This document shows, piece by piece, positions 9,007-19,166 of a stretch of DNA of 64,000 bases. Position numbers and translations under genes: made by a program. Source of the DNA: Thermodesulfobacterium thermophilum DSM 1276. Its GTDB lineage: Bacteria > Desulfobacterota > Thermodesulfobacteria > Thermodesulfobacteriales > Thermodesulfobacteriaceae. The stretch lies in contig NZ_ATXI01000010.1 of the NCBI RefSeq assembly GCF_000421605.1, forward strand, positions 22,278 through 86,277. The letters run 5' to 3'. Positions within the stretch are counted from its first letter, which is position 1; every line of letters begins with the position of its first letter. The notes beneath the pieces are model-generated. The model ran no database searches. It had not been told where the DNA came from and worked only from the letters and a program-made list of their open reading frames with translations.

Positions 9007-9532
9007 CGAAAGGAAGGGTGTTTTCTGCCTTTAAACGGATTTTATGCTGTTTTTTGGTAAACCTTAAGTCTTTAGAAAGATGGGTTTGGTAGGTAATTTC
9101 TACGTTGGTTTTAAGATAAAGGTTTGAGAGGTCGTTTTTAACCTGAAACCTTAAGGGATAGGAGTCTAAAAACTGGATTTTTAACACCAGGTCTTCTGGA
9201 TTTTCAAAGCTTTGTATTCCAAAGTTGTCTTCTAAAAAATAGAGGTTTTCTTCTGGGCTGTAATAGAGCTTTTGCACATATAACTCTTTATGGATGAGAA
9301 CGTCAGGTAAAAGAAAACGTTTTTTAAACACATCAAAGGAAAACCTGAGGTAAACCGGATTTTTCTGTTCCTTTAGAGACAAAAGTATCTCCTGTGTGGG
9401 AAAATCCTGGTAGAAAAGACTCAGGATAAGCTGATTTTGAAAACGGTAAACCTTGATCTTAGCTATCTTAAACCCAAACGCAGGGCTGATAAAACAGAAA
9501 AAGAGGATGAGGGTTAAGAGAATTTTCTTCAT
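8984..9532 (-). CDS. DUF4390-type exported protein
   Basis: A 182-residue protein with a clear signal peptide (Lys-Lys then a run of Leu/Phe, cleavage likely after SPAFG near residue 20), so it is exported to the periplasm. The rest is predicted beta-rich, with alternating hydrophobic residues. Size, signal and position directly upstream of an ntrY-like gene match DUF4390, a family of unknown function often next to ntrY; recognition is by context and general look rather than a sharp motif. The ATG overlaps the upstream stop (ATGA) and the 3' end overlaps the kinase gene, so the three genes form one tight operon. It may modulate the kinase's periplasmic sensor domain (inference). Confidence 0.62.
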   Translation of the reverse strand: MKKILLTLILFFCFISPAFGFKIAKIKVYRFQNQLILSLFYQDFPTQEILLSLKEQKNPVYLRFSFDVFKKRFLLPDVLIHKELYVQKLYYSPEENLYFLEDNFGIQSFENPEDLVLKIQFLDSYPLRFQVKNDLSNLYLKTNVEITYQTHLSKDLRFTKKQHKIRLKAENTLPFDVIYRKD

Positions 9533-10023
9533 AGGGTTAAGTCATACCTTGCGTGTTGTCTTACGATTTCCTTTTGGGTAAAAAGAACTTCATATTCTTT
9601 AAGTCCAAACTCCTCGGAAATCCCTTTTATAAGAGATAAAACCTCTTCTCTGGATTTGCCGTGGACCATCGTGTAAAGGTTATAAGGCCAGTCAGGATAG
9701 GTTTTTCTAAGGTAGCAATGGGAGATATAGGGTCTTTGAGCTAAGGCTTGGCCTACCTCTTCTGCCCTTTCTTCTTCTACCTTCCAGGCAACCATGGCGT
9801 TACCTTCTATACCTGCAAGGTTGTGCCTTAAAGTAATCCCAAGTCTGGTGATTACCTTTTTTTGGAAAAGACTTTTTATAGCCTCAAAAACCTCTTTCTG
9901 AGAAAGGTTGTGCTTTTTAGCTATCTCCAAAAAGGGCTTTTTACAAATCGGAAGCCCAGCAATCAACTCTTTTAAAACCAGTAACTCTGTCTGAGAAAGC
10001 TCGAGCTTCTTCAAAGGTACCAC
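9529..10023 (-). CDS. ahbB: Siroheme decarboxylase subunit-like, Lrp/AsnC-type protein
   Basis: 164-residue protein: an N-terminal winged-helix part (about residues 8-65) and a C-terminal ferredoxin-like part with the segments ISHCYLRKTYPDWPYNLYT and MVHGKSREE. These are typical of the AhbA/AhbB siroheme decarboxylases, which turn siroheme into didecarboxysiroheme on the alternative haem route of sulfate reducers and archaea, and of the related NirDGHL proteins. The TYPDWPYNLY block with its nearby His resembles AhbB more than AhbA, but I cannot be firm. A transcription regulator of the same fold is the other reading. The GTG start follows AAAAAGG; the true start could be slightly later. It leads the DUF4390/kinase operon, an unusual partnership. 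The window's hemL supplies the early tetrapyrrole step. Confidence 0.7.
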   Translation of the reverse strand: MVPLKKLELSQTELLVLKELIAGLPICKKPFLEIAKKHNLSQKEVFEAIKSLFQKKVITRLGITLRHNLAGIEGNAMVAWKVEEERAEEVGQALAQRPYISHCYLRKTYPDWPYNLYTMVHGKSREEVLSLIKGISEEFGLKEYEVLFTQKEIVRQHARYDLTL

Positions 10024-10354
10024 CTTTTTGTATTTTAAGATAGCATCTAACTAAGATTTTTCAACCAACAAAGACAAGGCTCTAAAATCTAAACTAATCT
10101 ACAACCTCCTTTTTTATTTTCTTTAAACCAAGACAAAAGACTTTTGGTAGGCTATCCCATTTCTTTTTATCTATAACCCATAACCCTATAATCAGCTGAT
10201 TTTGGTAGGTATGCTCAAGTTGGGTCATCCCTATTGACAAAAAACTGTTTCTGTATTAACCTCCTTTTAGTAATACTTTTTAACAATTTTTGTGTTTTAG
10301 TGTTAGGGGTTTTTCCGGGTTGGTCGAGAAATAAGCTTATTTGGAGGAGGCAGG
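10024..10354. other. 331-base intergenic region between divergent operons
   Basis: Separates the siroheme-decarboxylase operon (-) from exbB (+). I see no full gene. A 44-codon frame on the minus strand (10094-10228, ATG start, stop TAG) has protein-like composition but no ribosome site close to its start, so it is not called. AACCTCCTTTT occurs twice (near 10105 and 10259), which on the minus strand reads as two AAAAGGAGGTT blocks with no start codon at useful distance. TTGACA at 10234-10239 could be a -35 element for exbB but the -10 side is poor. A strong GGAGGAGG precedes the exbB ATG. Confidence 0.6.
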
Positions 10355-10780
10355 ATGGAGTATCTTAGTTGGTTGGTAGATTATGGGATCATCGGGTTTT
10401 TACTGGTGTTAAGTGTGATATCTATAGCGATAGGTATAGAGAGAGTGGGTTATTATAAAAGGGTTGACCTTGCTAATTATAAACATCCCAAGGAGCTTGA
10501 GGTGGACTTAACGAGAGGACTTTATGTGATCGCTACCGTAGGTGCCAACGCCCCTTATATCGGGCTTTTAGGGACAGTTTTAGGCATTATGTTTACCTTT
10601 TATACCATCGGTCAGGAAGGGATGGTTGACAGCAAAAGAATCATGGTAGGTCTGGCTTTAGCATTAAAGGCAACGGCTGTGGGGCTCCTGGTAGCCATCC
10701 CCTCTACGGCTTTTTACAACTATCTTTTAAGAAAGGTTAAAGAAAAGATAGCCTTATGGGAGATCCAGTCTAATCGATAA
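10355..10780 (+). CDS. exbB: ExbB/TolQ-family proton channel subunit
   Basis: Inner-membrane proton channel subunit that, with ExbD, powers TonB. The protein is compact (141 residues) with three membrane helices: about residues 10-28, 52-80 and 95-120. The VGANAPYIGLLGTVLGIM block and GLALALKATAVGLLVAIPS block are the signature of the MotA/TolQ/ExbB family. A GGAGGAGG ribosome site lies 5 bases ahead of the ATG. The exbD and tonB genes follow without real gaps, so this is a complete energising module. No outer-membrane receptor gene lies in the window, so the substrate is unknown. The short N-terminus suggests ExbB2-type rather than TolQ. Confidence 0.9.
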   Translation: MEYLSWLVDYGIIGFLLVLSVISIAIGIERVGYYKRVDLANYKHPKELEVDLTRGLYVIATVGANAPYIGLLGTVLGIMFTFYTIGQEGMVDSKRIMVGLALALKATAVGLLVAIPSTAFYNYLLRKVKEKIALWEIQSNR

Positions 10781-10795
10781 CCAAAGGGTGTTTTG

Positions 10796-11176
10796 ATGGA
10801 AGAAAAAGAGTTTGACTACATAAACGTGATTCCTTTGGTAGACATCATGCTGGTTCTTTTAACGATAGTTCTTGTTACCGCTACCTTTATCGTGCAGGGC
10901 AGTATTCCTGTAAACCTTCCTAAGGCCAAAAACGTTGAGACTTCTGAGATAAGAAGTTATCAGATAACCCTTACTAAAGAAGGAGAGGTATTTTTTGAAG
11001 GAAGAAAGGTAACCCTGAAAGAGCTTGAGGACCTGGTAGGAAGTTTAAAAGGAGAGGTTCAGATTTCTATCTTAGCGGATAGATCCTCTCAGGTGCAAGG
11101 GTTGGTTGACCTCCTTGACTTGTTTAAAAAACACGATATAAAAAGGGTTTCTATAAAAACCGAAGTAATAAGATAG
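10796..11176 (+). CDS. exbD: ExbD-family biopolymer transport protein
   Basis: Partner of ExbB in the TonB energy-transducing complex. A single membrane helix near residues 13-35 carries the essential Asp in the INVIPLVDIMLVLLTI block; the rest is a small periplasmic domain. With the ATG at 10796 the protein is 126 residues; a TTG one codon earlier is in frame but the ATG is preferred. The stop codon directly abuts the start of tonB. Confidence 0.9.
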   Translation: MEEKEFDYINVIPLVDIMLVLLTIVLVTATFIVQGSIPVNLPKAKNVETSEIRSYQITLTKEGEVFFEGRKVTLKELEDLVGSLKGEVQISILADRSSQVQGLVDLLDLFKKHDIKRVSIKTEVIR

Positions 11177-11929
11177 ATGGTTTCGATAAAACATTTTTCT
11201 ACATCCTTTTTTTTGCATCTTTTTATTTTGCTAAGTTTTTTAACATTTTTCAGGCTAAGTGAAATAGGAAGGGCTAAATACATAGAAATAGACCTTGAAG
11301 CCTATTCAGGCTCTCAGCTTACCCAAGAAAAATCCAAGCAGGCGTTAACTACCGAAAAAACTGCAAAACCTTTTCAACCAACCCAAAACCAACAAGAAAA
11401 GTCTCTTTCTGTAAAAGAAGAAGTAACTCATTTTACTCCTAAAGAAGAAAATGCAGTTTCTGAGGTTGTCCCATCTAAAGAGAGTAGAATACCTAAGGAA
11501 ACTTTTTCTCAAACGTCTTCTTCTCATGGATCAGGTAGTGGAGTTTCTCAGTTTGTTAGTTCAGCTAAAGAAAGGACTTCTAAACCGAGTGAGGGGCAGG
11601 AAGGTTTTTCTGGCTATTCAGAGAAAAAAGATCAAGAGAAGATAGCCCAGCATTTTCTTTCCCAAAAGTTTTCTATCATCTCTGACATCGTAAGAAAACA
11701 TCTGCAATATCCCTATTTAGCAAGAAGGATGGGATGGGAGGGTAAGGTGGTAATTTCCTTTGTGCTAACCAGACAGGGAGAAGTAAAAGAGGTTAGGGTG
11801 GTTAACTCTTCTGGTTATAAGGTTTTAGACGAAAATACTCTTGCTACTTTGCAGGGGTGTGCTAAATATTTCCCGGTACCACCGGTAGACGTAAAAATTA
11901 CCCTTCCTGTAGTCTATAGATTGAATTAA
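11177..11929 (+). CDS. tonB: TonB-family energy transducer
   Basis: Spans the periplasm and passes ExbBD proton energy to outer-membrane receptors. The 250-residue protein has a short cytoplasmic start, one membrane anchor (about residues 11-27), a long low-complexity linker rich in Gln, Lys, Ser and Glu (about 40-160) and a C-terminal TonB domain (about 165-250) with YPYLARRMGWEGKVVISF and a conserved VVNSSGYKVLDENTL stretch. The linker is not the usual Pro-Lys/Pro-Glu repeat but mixed polar, which is acceptable. The ATG follows exbD immediately, with no gap. Confidence 0.9.
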   Translation: MVSIKHFSTSFFLHLFILLSFLTFFRLSEIGRAKYIEIDLEAYSGSQLTQEKSKQALTTEKTAKPFQPTQNQQEKSLSVKEEVTHFTPKEENAVSEVVPSKESRIPKETFSQTSSSHGSGSGVSQFVSSAKERTSKPSEGQEGFSGYSEKKDQEKIAQHFLSQKFSIISDIVRKHLQYPYLARRMGWEGKVVISFVLTRQGEVKEVRVVNSSGYKVLDENTLATLQGCAKYFPVPPVDVKITLPVVYRLN

Positions 11930-11968
11930 AATAAGTATTAGCTTTTTTAAAAAACCAGGGAAGAGTTG

Positions 11969-13950
<1,982 letters not shown>

Positions 13951-13972
13951 TTATCCTTCTCCCTAAATAAGT

Positions 13973-15175
13973 TTATTTTAAGCAGGAAATAAGGTGGCCA
14001 AGTTTTTCTTTTTTGGTTTTAAGGTAGTTGTAGTTTTCTGGTCTGGGAGGTATTTCTATAGGAACTCTTTCTACTATCTTCATTCCATACCCTTCAAGTC
14101 CTATGATTTTCCTTGGGTTGTTAGTCATGAGCCTTATTTGTTTTATACCAAGGTCTCTTAAGATCTGGGCTCCTATTCCGTAGTCTCTAAGGTCTGGTTT
14201 GAACCCTAACGCTAAGTTGGCTTCTACTGTATCTTTTCCTTCGTCTTGAAGTTTATAAGCCTTTAATTTGTTTAAAAGACCTATTCCTCTTCCCTCTTGT
14301 CTGAGATAAAGGATAACCCCTTTTCCTTCTTTGCCTATCATTTCCATAGCTTTTTTAAGTTGAGGCCCGCAATCGCATCTCAGTGAGCCAAAAACATCTC
14401 CGGTTAGACATTCAGAATGCACCCTTACCAAGATGGGATTTTCGTCTATCTCCCCCATGACCAAGGCTATGTGGGTGGCGTTATCTATAAAGTTTGAGTA
14501 GGCTATCAACTTAAAGGTACCAAAGGCAGTAGGCAATAAGGTCTCTACCTCTCTTTTAACCAAAGATTCGTTTTGGATACGGTAGGCTATAAGGTCTTTG
14601 ATGGTGATTATTTTTAGCCCAAATTCTTCGGCAAATTTTTCTAAGTCAGGAAGTCTTGCCATGGTGCCGTCGTCTTTCATAACCTCGCAGATAACTCCAG
14701 CTGGTTTGAGACCAGCAAGTCTTGCCAGGTCTACGGCAGCTTCTGTATGTCCAGCCCTAACCAGAACCCCTCCTTTTCTGGCTATGATGGGAAAAACATG
14801 ACCAGGGGTAATAAAGTCCTGAGGGGTACTTTTATCGTCGATAACCAGCTTTATGGTATAAGCCCTGTCATAGGCAGAAATCCCTGTGGTGATCCCATGC
14901 CTTGCGTCTATAGATACCGTAAAGGCAGTTCCAAAAGGGTCTATCCCTCTTCTTGGTTGTAAAGGAAGTTGAAGCCTTTCTGCGATTTCCTGGGTGATGG
15001 CTAAACAGATAAGACCTCTTCCATATTTAGCCATAAAATTGATGGCCTCAGGGGTTACCTTTTCAGCAGCCAAAATAAGGTCTCCTTCGTTCTCTCTGTC
15101 CTCATCATCTACCACGATGATAAGCTTACCCTGCTTTAAGTCTTCTAACGCTTCTTCCACAGTGCTTATAGGCAT
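13973..15175 (-). CDS. ribBA: Bifunctional DHBP synthase / GTP cyclohydrolase II
   Basis: Supplies both precursors of riboflavin. The N-terminal RibB part (about residues 1-200) turns ribulose 5-phosphate into 3,4-dihydroxy-2-butanone 4-phosphate; [12 protein letters not shown] and [16 protein letters not shown] are visible. The C-terminal RibA part (about 205-400) opens GTP and holds the zinc-binding [17 protein letters not shown] and the [12 protein letters not shown] block. The AAGGAGG before the ATG fixes the start. No FMN riboswitch hallmarks are seen in the 102 bases between this gene and murJ. Confidence 0.96.
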   Translation of the reverse strand: MPISTVEEALEDLKQGKLIIVVDDEDRENEGDLILAAEKVTPEAINFMAKYGRGLICLAITQEIAERLQLPLQPRRGIDPFGTAFTVSIDARHGITTGISAYDRAYTIKLVIDDKSTPQDFITPGHVFPIIARKGGVLVRAGHTEAAVDLARLAGLKPAGVICEVMKDDGTMARLPDLEKFAEEFGLKIITIKDLIAYRIQNESLVKREVETLLPTAFGTFKLIAYSNFIDNATHIALVMGEIDENPILVRVHSECLTGDVFGSLRCDCGPQLKKAMEMIGKEGKGVILYLRQEGRGIGLLNKLKAYKLQDEGKDTVEANLALGFKPDLRDYGIGAQILRDLGIKQIRLMTNNPRKIIGLEGYGMKIVERVPIEIPPRPENYNYLKTKKEKLGHLISCLK

Positions 15176-15277
15176 CTACTTTGCCTCCTTATTCTTTTAG
15201 AGGTTGTTTTAGGTTTTAATTTTGAAAAATCGTTTTAATATAATAAAACTCAATTAAATTTTAGCAACCATAAGCTT

Positions 15278-16834
15278 ATGCAAAAAATGAAAAAGATAGA
15301 AAGTTTAACCAAGTCTGCAACCTCTGTAACCATAGCAGTCTTTATCAGTCGTATTTTAGGGCTGGTAAGGGAACAGGTTCTTGCCTATTTTTTTGGGGCA
15401 GGAAAAAGTATGGATGCCTATGTGGTAGGTTATCGCATCCCTAACCTTCTAAGAGACCTTTTTGCTGAGGGGGCACTTGGGTCAGCTTTTGTTAAGGTTT
15501 TCAGCTCTACCTTAGAAAAAGAAGGGCCTGAAAAAAGTTTTAAGATAGCTCAAGTCATTCTTTCTAACCTCCTTTTGATTTTAGGGGGGATAGTAATCCT
15601 TGGGATGTTTAGTGCTGACTGGATAGTAGGGCTTATTGCCCCTGAGTTTACCAAAGATCCGGCTAAGTTTGACCTAACGGTAAAACTTACTCAGGTTATG
15701 ATGCCCTTTCTTCTTTTTATAAGCCTTTCCTCAGTTTTGGCAGGGATGCTTAATTCCTTAGGGGTGTTTTTTTTACCTGCCTTTTCGTCAAGTATCTTTA
15801 ACATAACCTCAGTCTTAGTAGGGGTTTTAGGCTATTTTTTGTGTATAAGCCTTAACCTAAATCCTATCTATGCCATGGCAGTAGGGGTCACCTTGGGCGG
15901 GTTTTTACAGTTCTATTTTCAATATCCTGAGGTGAGAAAAAGAGGTTTTTCTTTCAGGTTTTCTCCTGATTTTAAGGACCCTTATTTTAAAGAAGTTTGC
16001 AGGTTGATCTTACCGGTAATACTTGGGCTTTCAGCCGTCCAGATAAACATCTTTATCAACACCTTTTTCGCCACCTCTTGCGGAGAAGGAGCGGTTTCTT
16101 GGTATAGTTATGCCTTCAGGATTATGTATGTGCCTTTAGGACTTTTTGGGGTAGGGCTCTCACAGGCCTTACTTCCTGAGCTTTCAAGGGCTGTTGCCAG
16201 GAAAGATTTTGCCTCTGCCAAAGACACCTTTTCTCGTGCGTTGGTGGTTTCTCTAAGCCTTTCTTTACCTTCAGCAGTGGGGCTTTACTTCTTGGCTCAG
16301 CCGGTGGTAGAGGTGCTCTTTGAAAGAGGAAAGTTTAGCAGTTTAGATACGATAAACACCGCAGAGATTTTAAAGATTTTAGCCCTGTCTTTGCCTTTTT
16401 ACGGGCTCTCAAAAACTGCGGTCCCACTTTTTTATTCCTTAGGCAAAACGCTCATACCTTCTTTAGGAAGCATCCTTTCAGTGGTTGCAAATTTAATTGT
16501 AATACTTCTTACCATCAAAACCTTAGGGATAAAGGGAGTAGCTTTAGGAACCTCTCTTTCTATGGTTTTTCAGTGCATGTTTTTGCTTTTGGTTAGCTCC
16601 TTGCTTTTCAAACAAATTCCTTTAAAATTTTTATTAAGAAGTCTTTTTACCCTTGGGATAGCAGTTTTAGCCTTAAGTGGGATTTTAATTTTTTTAGCAC
16701 ATTTGGAATTTAACAGCTGGGTTTACCTTATTACAGCCATACCCTTAGGGGCCATCGTATTTTTAGGGACTTGTAAGATTTTAGGGCCTCAAGAGACCTA
16801 CCTTTTTTGGGTTAAGCTGCTTAAAAGACGATAA
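15278..16834 (+). CDS. murJ: Lipid II flippase MurJ
   Basis: Flips lipid II across the inner membrane for peptidoglycan synthesis. The 518-residue, largely hydrophobic protein has about 14 membrane helices. The N-terminal block SRILGLVREQVLAYFFGAG and the following YRIPNLLRDLFAEGALGSAF are family signatures. A start three codons on (15287, MKKIES) is an alternative; no strong ribosome site distinguishes them. The upstream 102 bases hold an AT-rich spacer with a TATAAT that could serve as promoter. The phosphomannomutase gene follows 23 bases later. Confidence 0.95.
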   Translation: MQKMKKIESLTKSATSVTIAVFISRILGLVREQVLAYFFGAGKSMDAYVVGYRIPNLLRDLFAEGALGSAFVKVFSSTLEKEGPEKSFKIAQVILSNLLLILGGIVILGMFSADWIVGLIAPEFTKDPAKFDLTVKLTQVMMPFLLFISLSSVLAGMLNSLGVFFLPAFSSSIFNITSVLVGVLGYFLCISLNLNPIYAMAVGVTLGGFLQFYFQYPEVRKRGFSFRFSPDFKDPYFKEVCRLILPVILGLSAVQINIFINTFFATSCGEGAVSWYSYAFRIMYVPLGLFGVGLSQALLPELSRAVARKDFASAKDTFSRALVVSLSLSLPSAVGLYFLAQPVVEVLFERGKFSSLDTINTAEILKILALSLPFYGLSKTAVPLFYSLGKTLIPSLGSILSVVANLIVILLTIKTLGIKGVALGTSLSMVFQCMFLLLVSSLLFKQIPLKFLLRSLFTLGIAVLALSGILIFLAHLEFNSWVYLITAIPLGAIVFLGTCKILGPQETYLFWVKLLKRR

Positions 16835-16857
16835 ATATAAAAAATAAGGAGGTCAAA

Positions 16858-18228
16858 ATGAAAGTAAGTCCCTATATTTTTAGGGAATACGACATTCGCG
16901 GAAAGGTGGGGGAAGATTTTACCGAAGAGATAGTAAGAGAAATAGGAAGGGCCTATGGGACGATGGTTAGACGTAGTGGAGGAAAAAGGGTGGTTAGTGG
17001 AAGAGACGGAAGGCTTTCTTCAGAAGCCCTTCAAAGGTCTTTGATAGAAGGGATTTTATCTACCGGGGTAGAGGTTTTAAACATCGGGCTTACTCCTACT
17101 CCGGTGATGTATTATTCCCTTTTTCGTTTGTCAGAAGTTGACGGCGGTATACAGGTTACCGGTTCTCACAACCCACCAGAGTTTAACGGGTTAAAGATCT
17201 GCTTAGGTAAAGATACCCTTTTTGGCAAACAAATTCAAGCCTTAAGAGACCTGATAGAAAAGAAAGACTATGAAAAAGGTGAAGGGAAGGTGGAAACGAT
17301 AGAGGTGCTTTCTGATTACGTAGAATATGTTAGTTCAAACGTTGAACTTAAGAGACCGGTAAAGGTATGTCTTGACCCTGGTAACGGGGTTTGTGCTCTG
17401 ACAGCACCAGAGATTTTTAAACGTTTAAACTGCGAGGTTGAATGTCTTTTTTGTGAGATAGACGGAAACTTTCCTCACCATTTCCCAGACCCAGTCGTTC
17501 CAGAAAATCTGAAATGGCTAAAAGAAAAGGTAGTTTCTGAAGGGTATGAAGCTGGTTTTGGGTATGACGGAGATGGAGATAGGCTTGGGGTAATAGATGA
17601 AAAAGGTAACATCATCTGGGGAGACAGGCTTCTTTATGTGTTTGCCAAGTTTTTACTTAAAAAACATCCTGGAGCTAAGGTTATCGCTGAGGTTAAGTGC
17701 TCGAGAACTTTGTTTGAAGGGGTAAAAAAGTTGGGAGGCCATCCTATCATGTGGAAAACAGGGCATTCCTTGATAAAAAACAAGATGAAAGAGGAGGGGG
17801 CTCTTCTTGCAGGAGAGATGAGCGGACACATGTTTTTTGCAGACAAATGGTTTGGTTTTGACGATGGGGTTTATGCCTCTCTCAGGCTGGCAGAAATCCT
17901 TTCTCAAACAGAACAGCCTCTATCTGAAATCCTTAAAGAACTACCGGTTATGTATGCTACCCCAGAGATAAGGGTTGAATGCCCAGATGAGGTTAAGTTT
18001 AAGGTGGTGGAAAGGTTGGTGGCTAAGTTTAAACAAGAAGGACTTAACGTAATAGACATAGATGGTGCAAGGGTTGAATTTCCTGAAGGATGGGCCTTGG
18101 TTAGAGCCTCAAACACCCAACCGGTGTTGGTCCTAAGGTTTGAAGCTGAAACAGAAGGGTTTCTTGAAACTTTAAAACAGAAAGTTTATCAAGCCTTAGA
18201 CGAAGTTTTAAAAGAAATAAACCCCTAA
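16858..18228 (+). CDS. Phosphomannomutase / phosphoglucomutase
   Basis: Moves phosphate between C6 and C1 of mannose or glucose, feeding nucleotide sugars for lipopolysaccharide and exopolysaccharide. The 456 residues show all four family blocks: the catalytic phosphoserine in VTGSHNPPEFNG (Ser103), the metal-binding GYDGDGDRLGVI, the sugar-binding GEMSGHMFF and the phosphate-binding RASNTQPVLVLRFEAE. This matches AlgC/ManB-type bifunctional enzymes rather than GlmM, whose sugar-binding motif differs. An AAGGAGG precedes the ATG by 8 bases. The DciA-like gene follows 11 bases later. Confidence 0.92.
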   Translation: MKVSPYIFREYDIRGKVGEDFTEEIVREIGRAYGTMVRRSGGKRVVSGRDGRLSSEALQRSLIEGILSTGVEVLNIGLTPTPVMYYSLFRLSEVDGGIQVTGSHNPPEFNGLKICLGKDTLFGKQIQALRDLIEKKDYEKGEGKVETIEVLSDYVEYVSSNVELKRPVKVCLDPGNGVCALTAPEIFKRLNCEVECLFCEIDGNFPHHFPDPVVPENLKWLKEKVVSEGYEAGFGYDGDGDRLGVIDEKGNIIWGDRLLYVFAKFLLKKHPGAKVIAEVKCSRTLFEGVKKLGGHPIMWKTGHSLIKNKMKEEGALLAGEMSGHMFFADKWFGFDDGVYASLRLAEILSQTEQPLSEILKELPVMYATPEIRVECPDEVKFKVVERLVAKFKQEGLNVIDIDGARVEFPEGWALVRASNTQPVLVLRFEAETEGFLETLKQKVYQALDEVLKEINP

Positions 18229-18239
18229 AAAGGAGTCTG

Positions 18240-18722
18240 ATGGAATCCTTCGAGCATCTACTCCAAATTCTTCCTATTCCTTACAAAACCAAAAAGGCCA
18301 TACAAGCCTTGAAACTGGCTAAGTCTTTGTGGTCTAAGGTTTTAGACAGCGAATTAGTCTTATGCTCAAATCCTATAAGGTATGAAGAAGGTACCTTGGT
18401 TGTAGAGACCTCTGACTATTACCATCTTCAACAGCTCCAACTAAAAGGTAGAGAAATTATCGAAGCTCTTGAAAAAGAAGTGCCTAAAAGAGAAAAACCT
18501 CTATTTGTTGATCTTAAGGTGGTGATAAATCCTTTGATCTTCGAAAGATTAGCTAAAAATAAACGGTTGGTAAATTCAAAAGATGGATTTTTAAAGATAA
18601 ATCCCGAAGACATTAAAGAACTTGAAAAAACCTTACAAAACCTGAAAGACCCTGAACTTGCTAAGTTTTTTAAAGGATTATTAAAGACTTACTTCAAGGC
18701 TAAAAAGATTCAAAAAATTTAA
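18240..18722 (+). CDS. DciA-like (DUF721-type) protein
   Basis: A 160-residue cytoplasmic protein. Residues about 28-85 resemble DUF721/DciA: a Trp-x-x-Val start (LAKSLWSKVL), a polar stretch, a strand-like GTLVVETSDYYHLQQLQL and a helix. In bacteria lacking DnaC, DciA helps load the replicative helicase; whether this divergent protein does so cannot be told from sequence alone. The C-terminal half is Lys/Leu-rich and helical with no recognised motif. AAAAAGGAGT sits before the ATG. It is the last gene of the murJ-phosphomannomutase run. Confidence 0.5.
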   Translation: MESFEHLLQILPIPYKTKKAIQALKLAKSLWSKVLDSELVLCSNPIRYEEGTLVVETSDYYHLQQLQLKGREIIEALEKEVPKREKPLFVDLKVVINPLIFERLAKNKRLVNSKDGFLKINPEDIKELEKTLQNLKDPELAKFFKGLLKTYFKAKKIQKI

Positions 18723-18760
18723 CAAAATCAAACTTTCCAACCCAAAAACTTATAGATTTG

Positions 18761-18790
18761 ATAAAAACCCCTGGGGTAACCCCCAGGGGA
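18761..18790 (-). terminator. Rho-independent terminator of the Lys/Ala-rich peptide gene
   Basis: A perfect 9-bp stem (18768-18776 with 18781-18789) around a TAAC loop, rich in G:C pairs, is followed on the minus strand by TTTTT. It lies 17 bases after the stop of the small exported peptide gene. On the plus strand the hairpin has no T-run, so it mainly serves the minus strand. Confidence 0.88.
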
Positions 18791-18806
18791 AGATGTCTAA
18801 GAAAGC

Positions 18807-18992
18807 TTACTTCTTTTCAGGAGCGGCTGCAGGAGCAGCTTCTTTCTTTTCTTCGGCTTTCTTATCGGCTTTCTTAGCTTTCTTGGCTTTCTTTTCTACC
18901 TTCTTTTCAGCTGCAGGGGCAGCCTGTTCAGCTGCAAAAACAGGAGATACTAAAAGAGCTAAAGCTGCAACTAAACCTAATACCTTTTTCAT
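18807..18992 (-). CDS. Lys/Ala-rich small exported protein, unknown function
   Basis: 61 residues: a classic signal peptide (MKKVLGLVAALALLVSPVFA, cleavage after Ala20) and a 41-residue mature chain made almost only of Lys, Ala and Glu with a few Pro (AAPAA-type ends). The mature part is strongly basic and likely helical. I know no function for it; similar low-complexity peptides occur in many bacteria. It looks like a real and well-expressed gene: a long AAGGAGGGAGG ribosome site, a strong terminator behind it, a sigma-54-like promoter about 40 bases upstream, and paired upstream repeats. It stands alone as a one-gene unit. Confidence 0.75.
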   Translation of the reverse strand: MKKVLGLVAALALLVSPVFAAEQAAPAAEKKVEKKAKKAKKADKKAEEKKEAAPAAAPEKK

Positions 18993-19031
18993 AACCTACC
19001 TCCCTCCTTAAAGTTTTTTGTCTTGTATATT

Positions 19032-19047
19032 GGCAAAAAGGATGCCC
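19032..19047 (-). promoter_or_regulatory. Candidate sigma-54 (-24/-12) promoter for the Lys/Ala-rich peptide gene
   Basis: Read on the minus strand the site is GGGCATCCTTTTTGCC. GG and GC are 10 bases apart, as the -24/-12 class demands, and GGCA and TTGC match the consensus TGGCAC-N5-TTGC. Predicted transcription start near 19021 would leave a leader of about 28 bases holding the strong ribosome site. The base before GG is G rather than T, and the -24 box ends in T rather than C, so the match is imperfect. Confidence 0.45.
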
Positions 19048-19119
19048 AAATTTTTGAGGTTTGAAAATTAGGTTTTAAAAGGGGTTTTTACTGAGTAGAG
19101 GTTTGAAAAAAAGGGGTTT

Positions 19120-19164
19120 TGCAAAAATTGCACAGAGGTTTTTATGCAAAAATTACACAAGGTT
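19120..19164. repeat. Tandem palindromic repeats upstream of the peptide gene, possible activator sites
   Basis: Two copies, at 19120-19140 and 19145-19164, start 25 bases apart and share TGCAAAAATTRCACA. The first contains the perfect palindrome TGCAA-AAA-TTGCA; the second has one change (TTACA). They lie about 75-130 bases upstream of the sigma-54-like promoter, where enhancer-binding proteins of the NtrC type usually bind. A second repeat pair, GAGGTTTGAAAA at 19056-19067 and 19098-19109, lies between. The activator role is inference. Confidence 0.45.
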
Positions 19165-19166
19165 AA

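Noticed and set aside
10094..10228. 44-codon minus-strand frame in the gap ahead of exbB
   Set aside because: It reads like a protein but lacks a ribosome site at a usable distance and has no recognisable family; chance is likely in AT-rich DNA.
15176..15277. FMN riboswitch ahead of ribBA
   Set aside because: The gap is short and AT-rich and shows none of the conserved G-rich RFN blocks.
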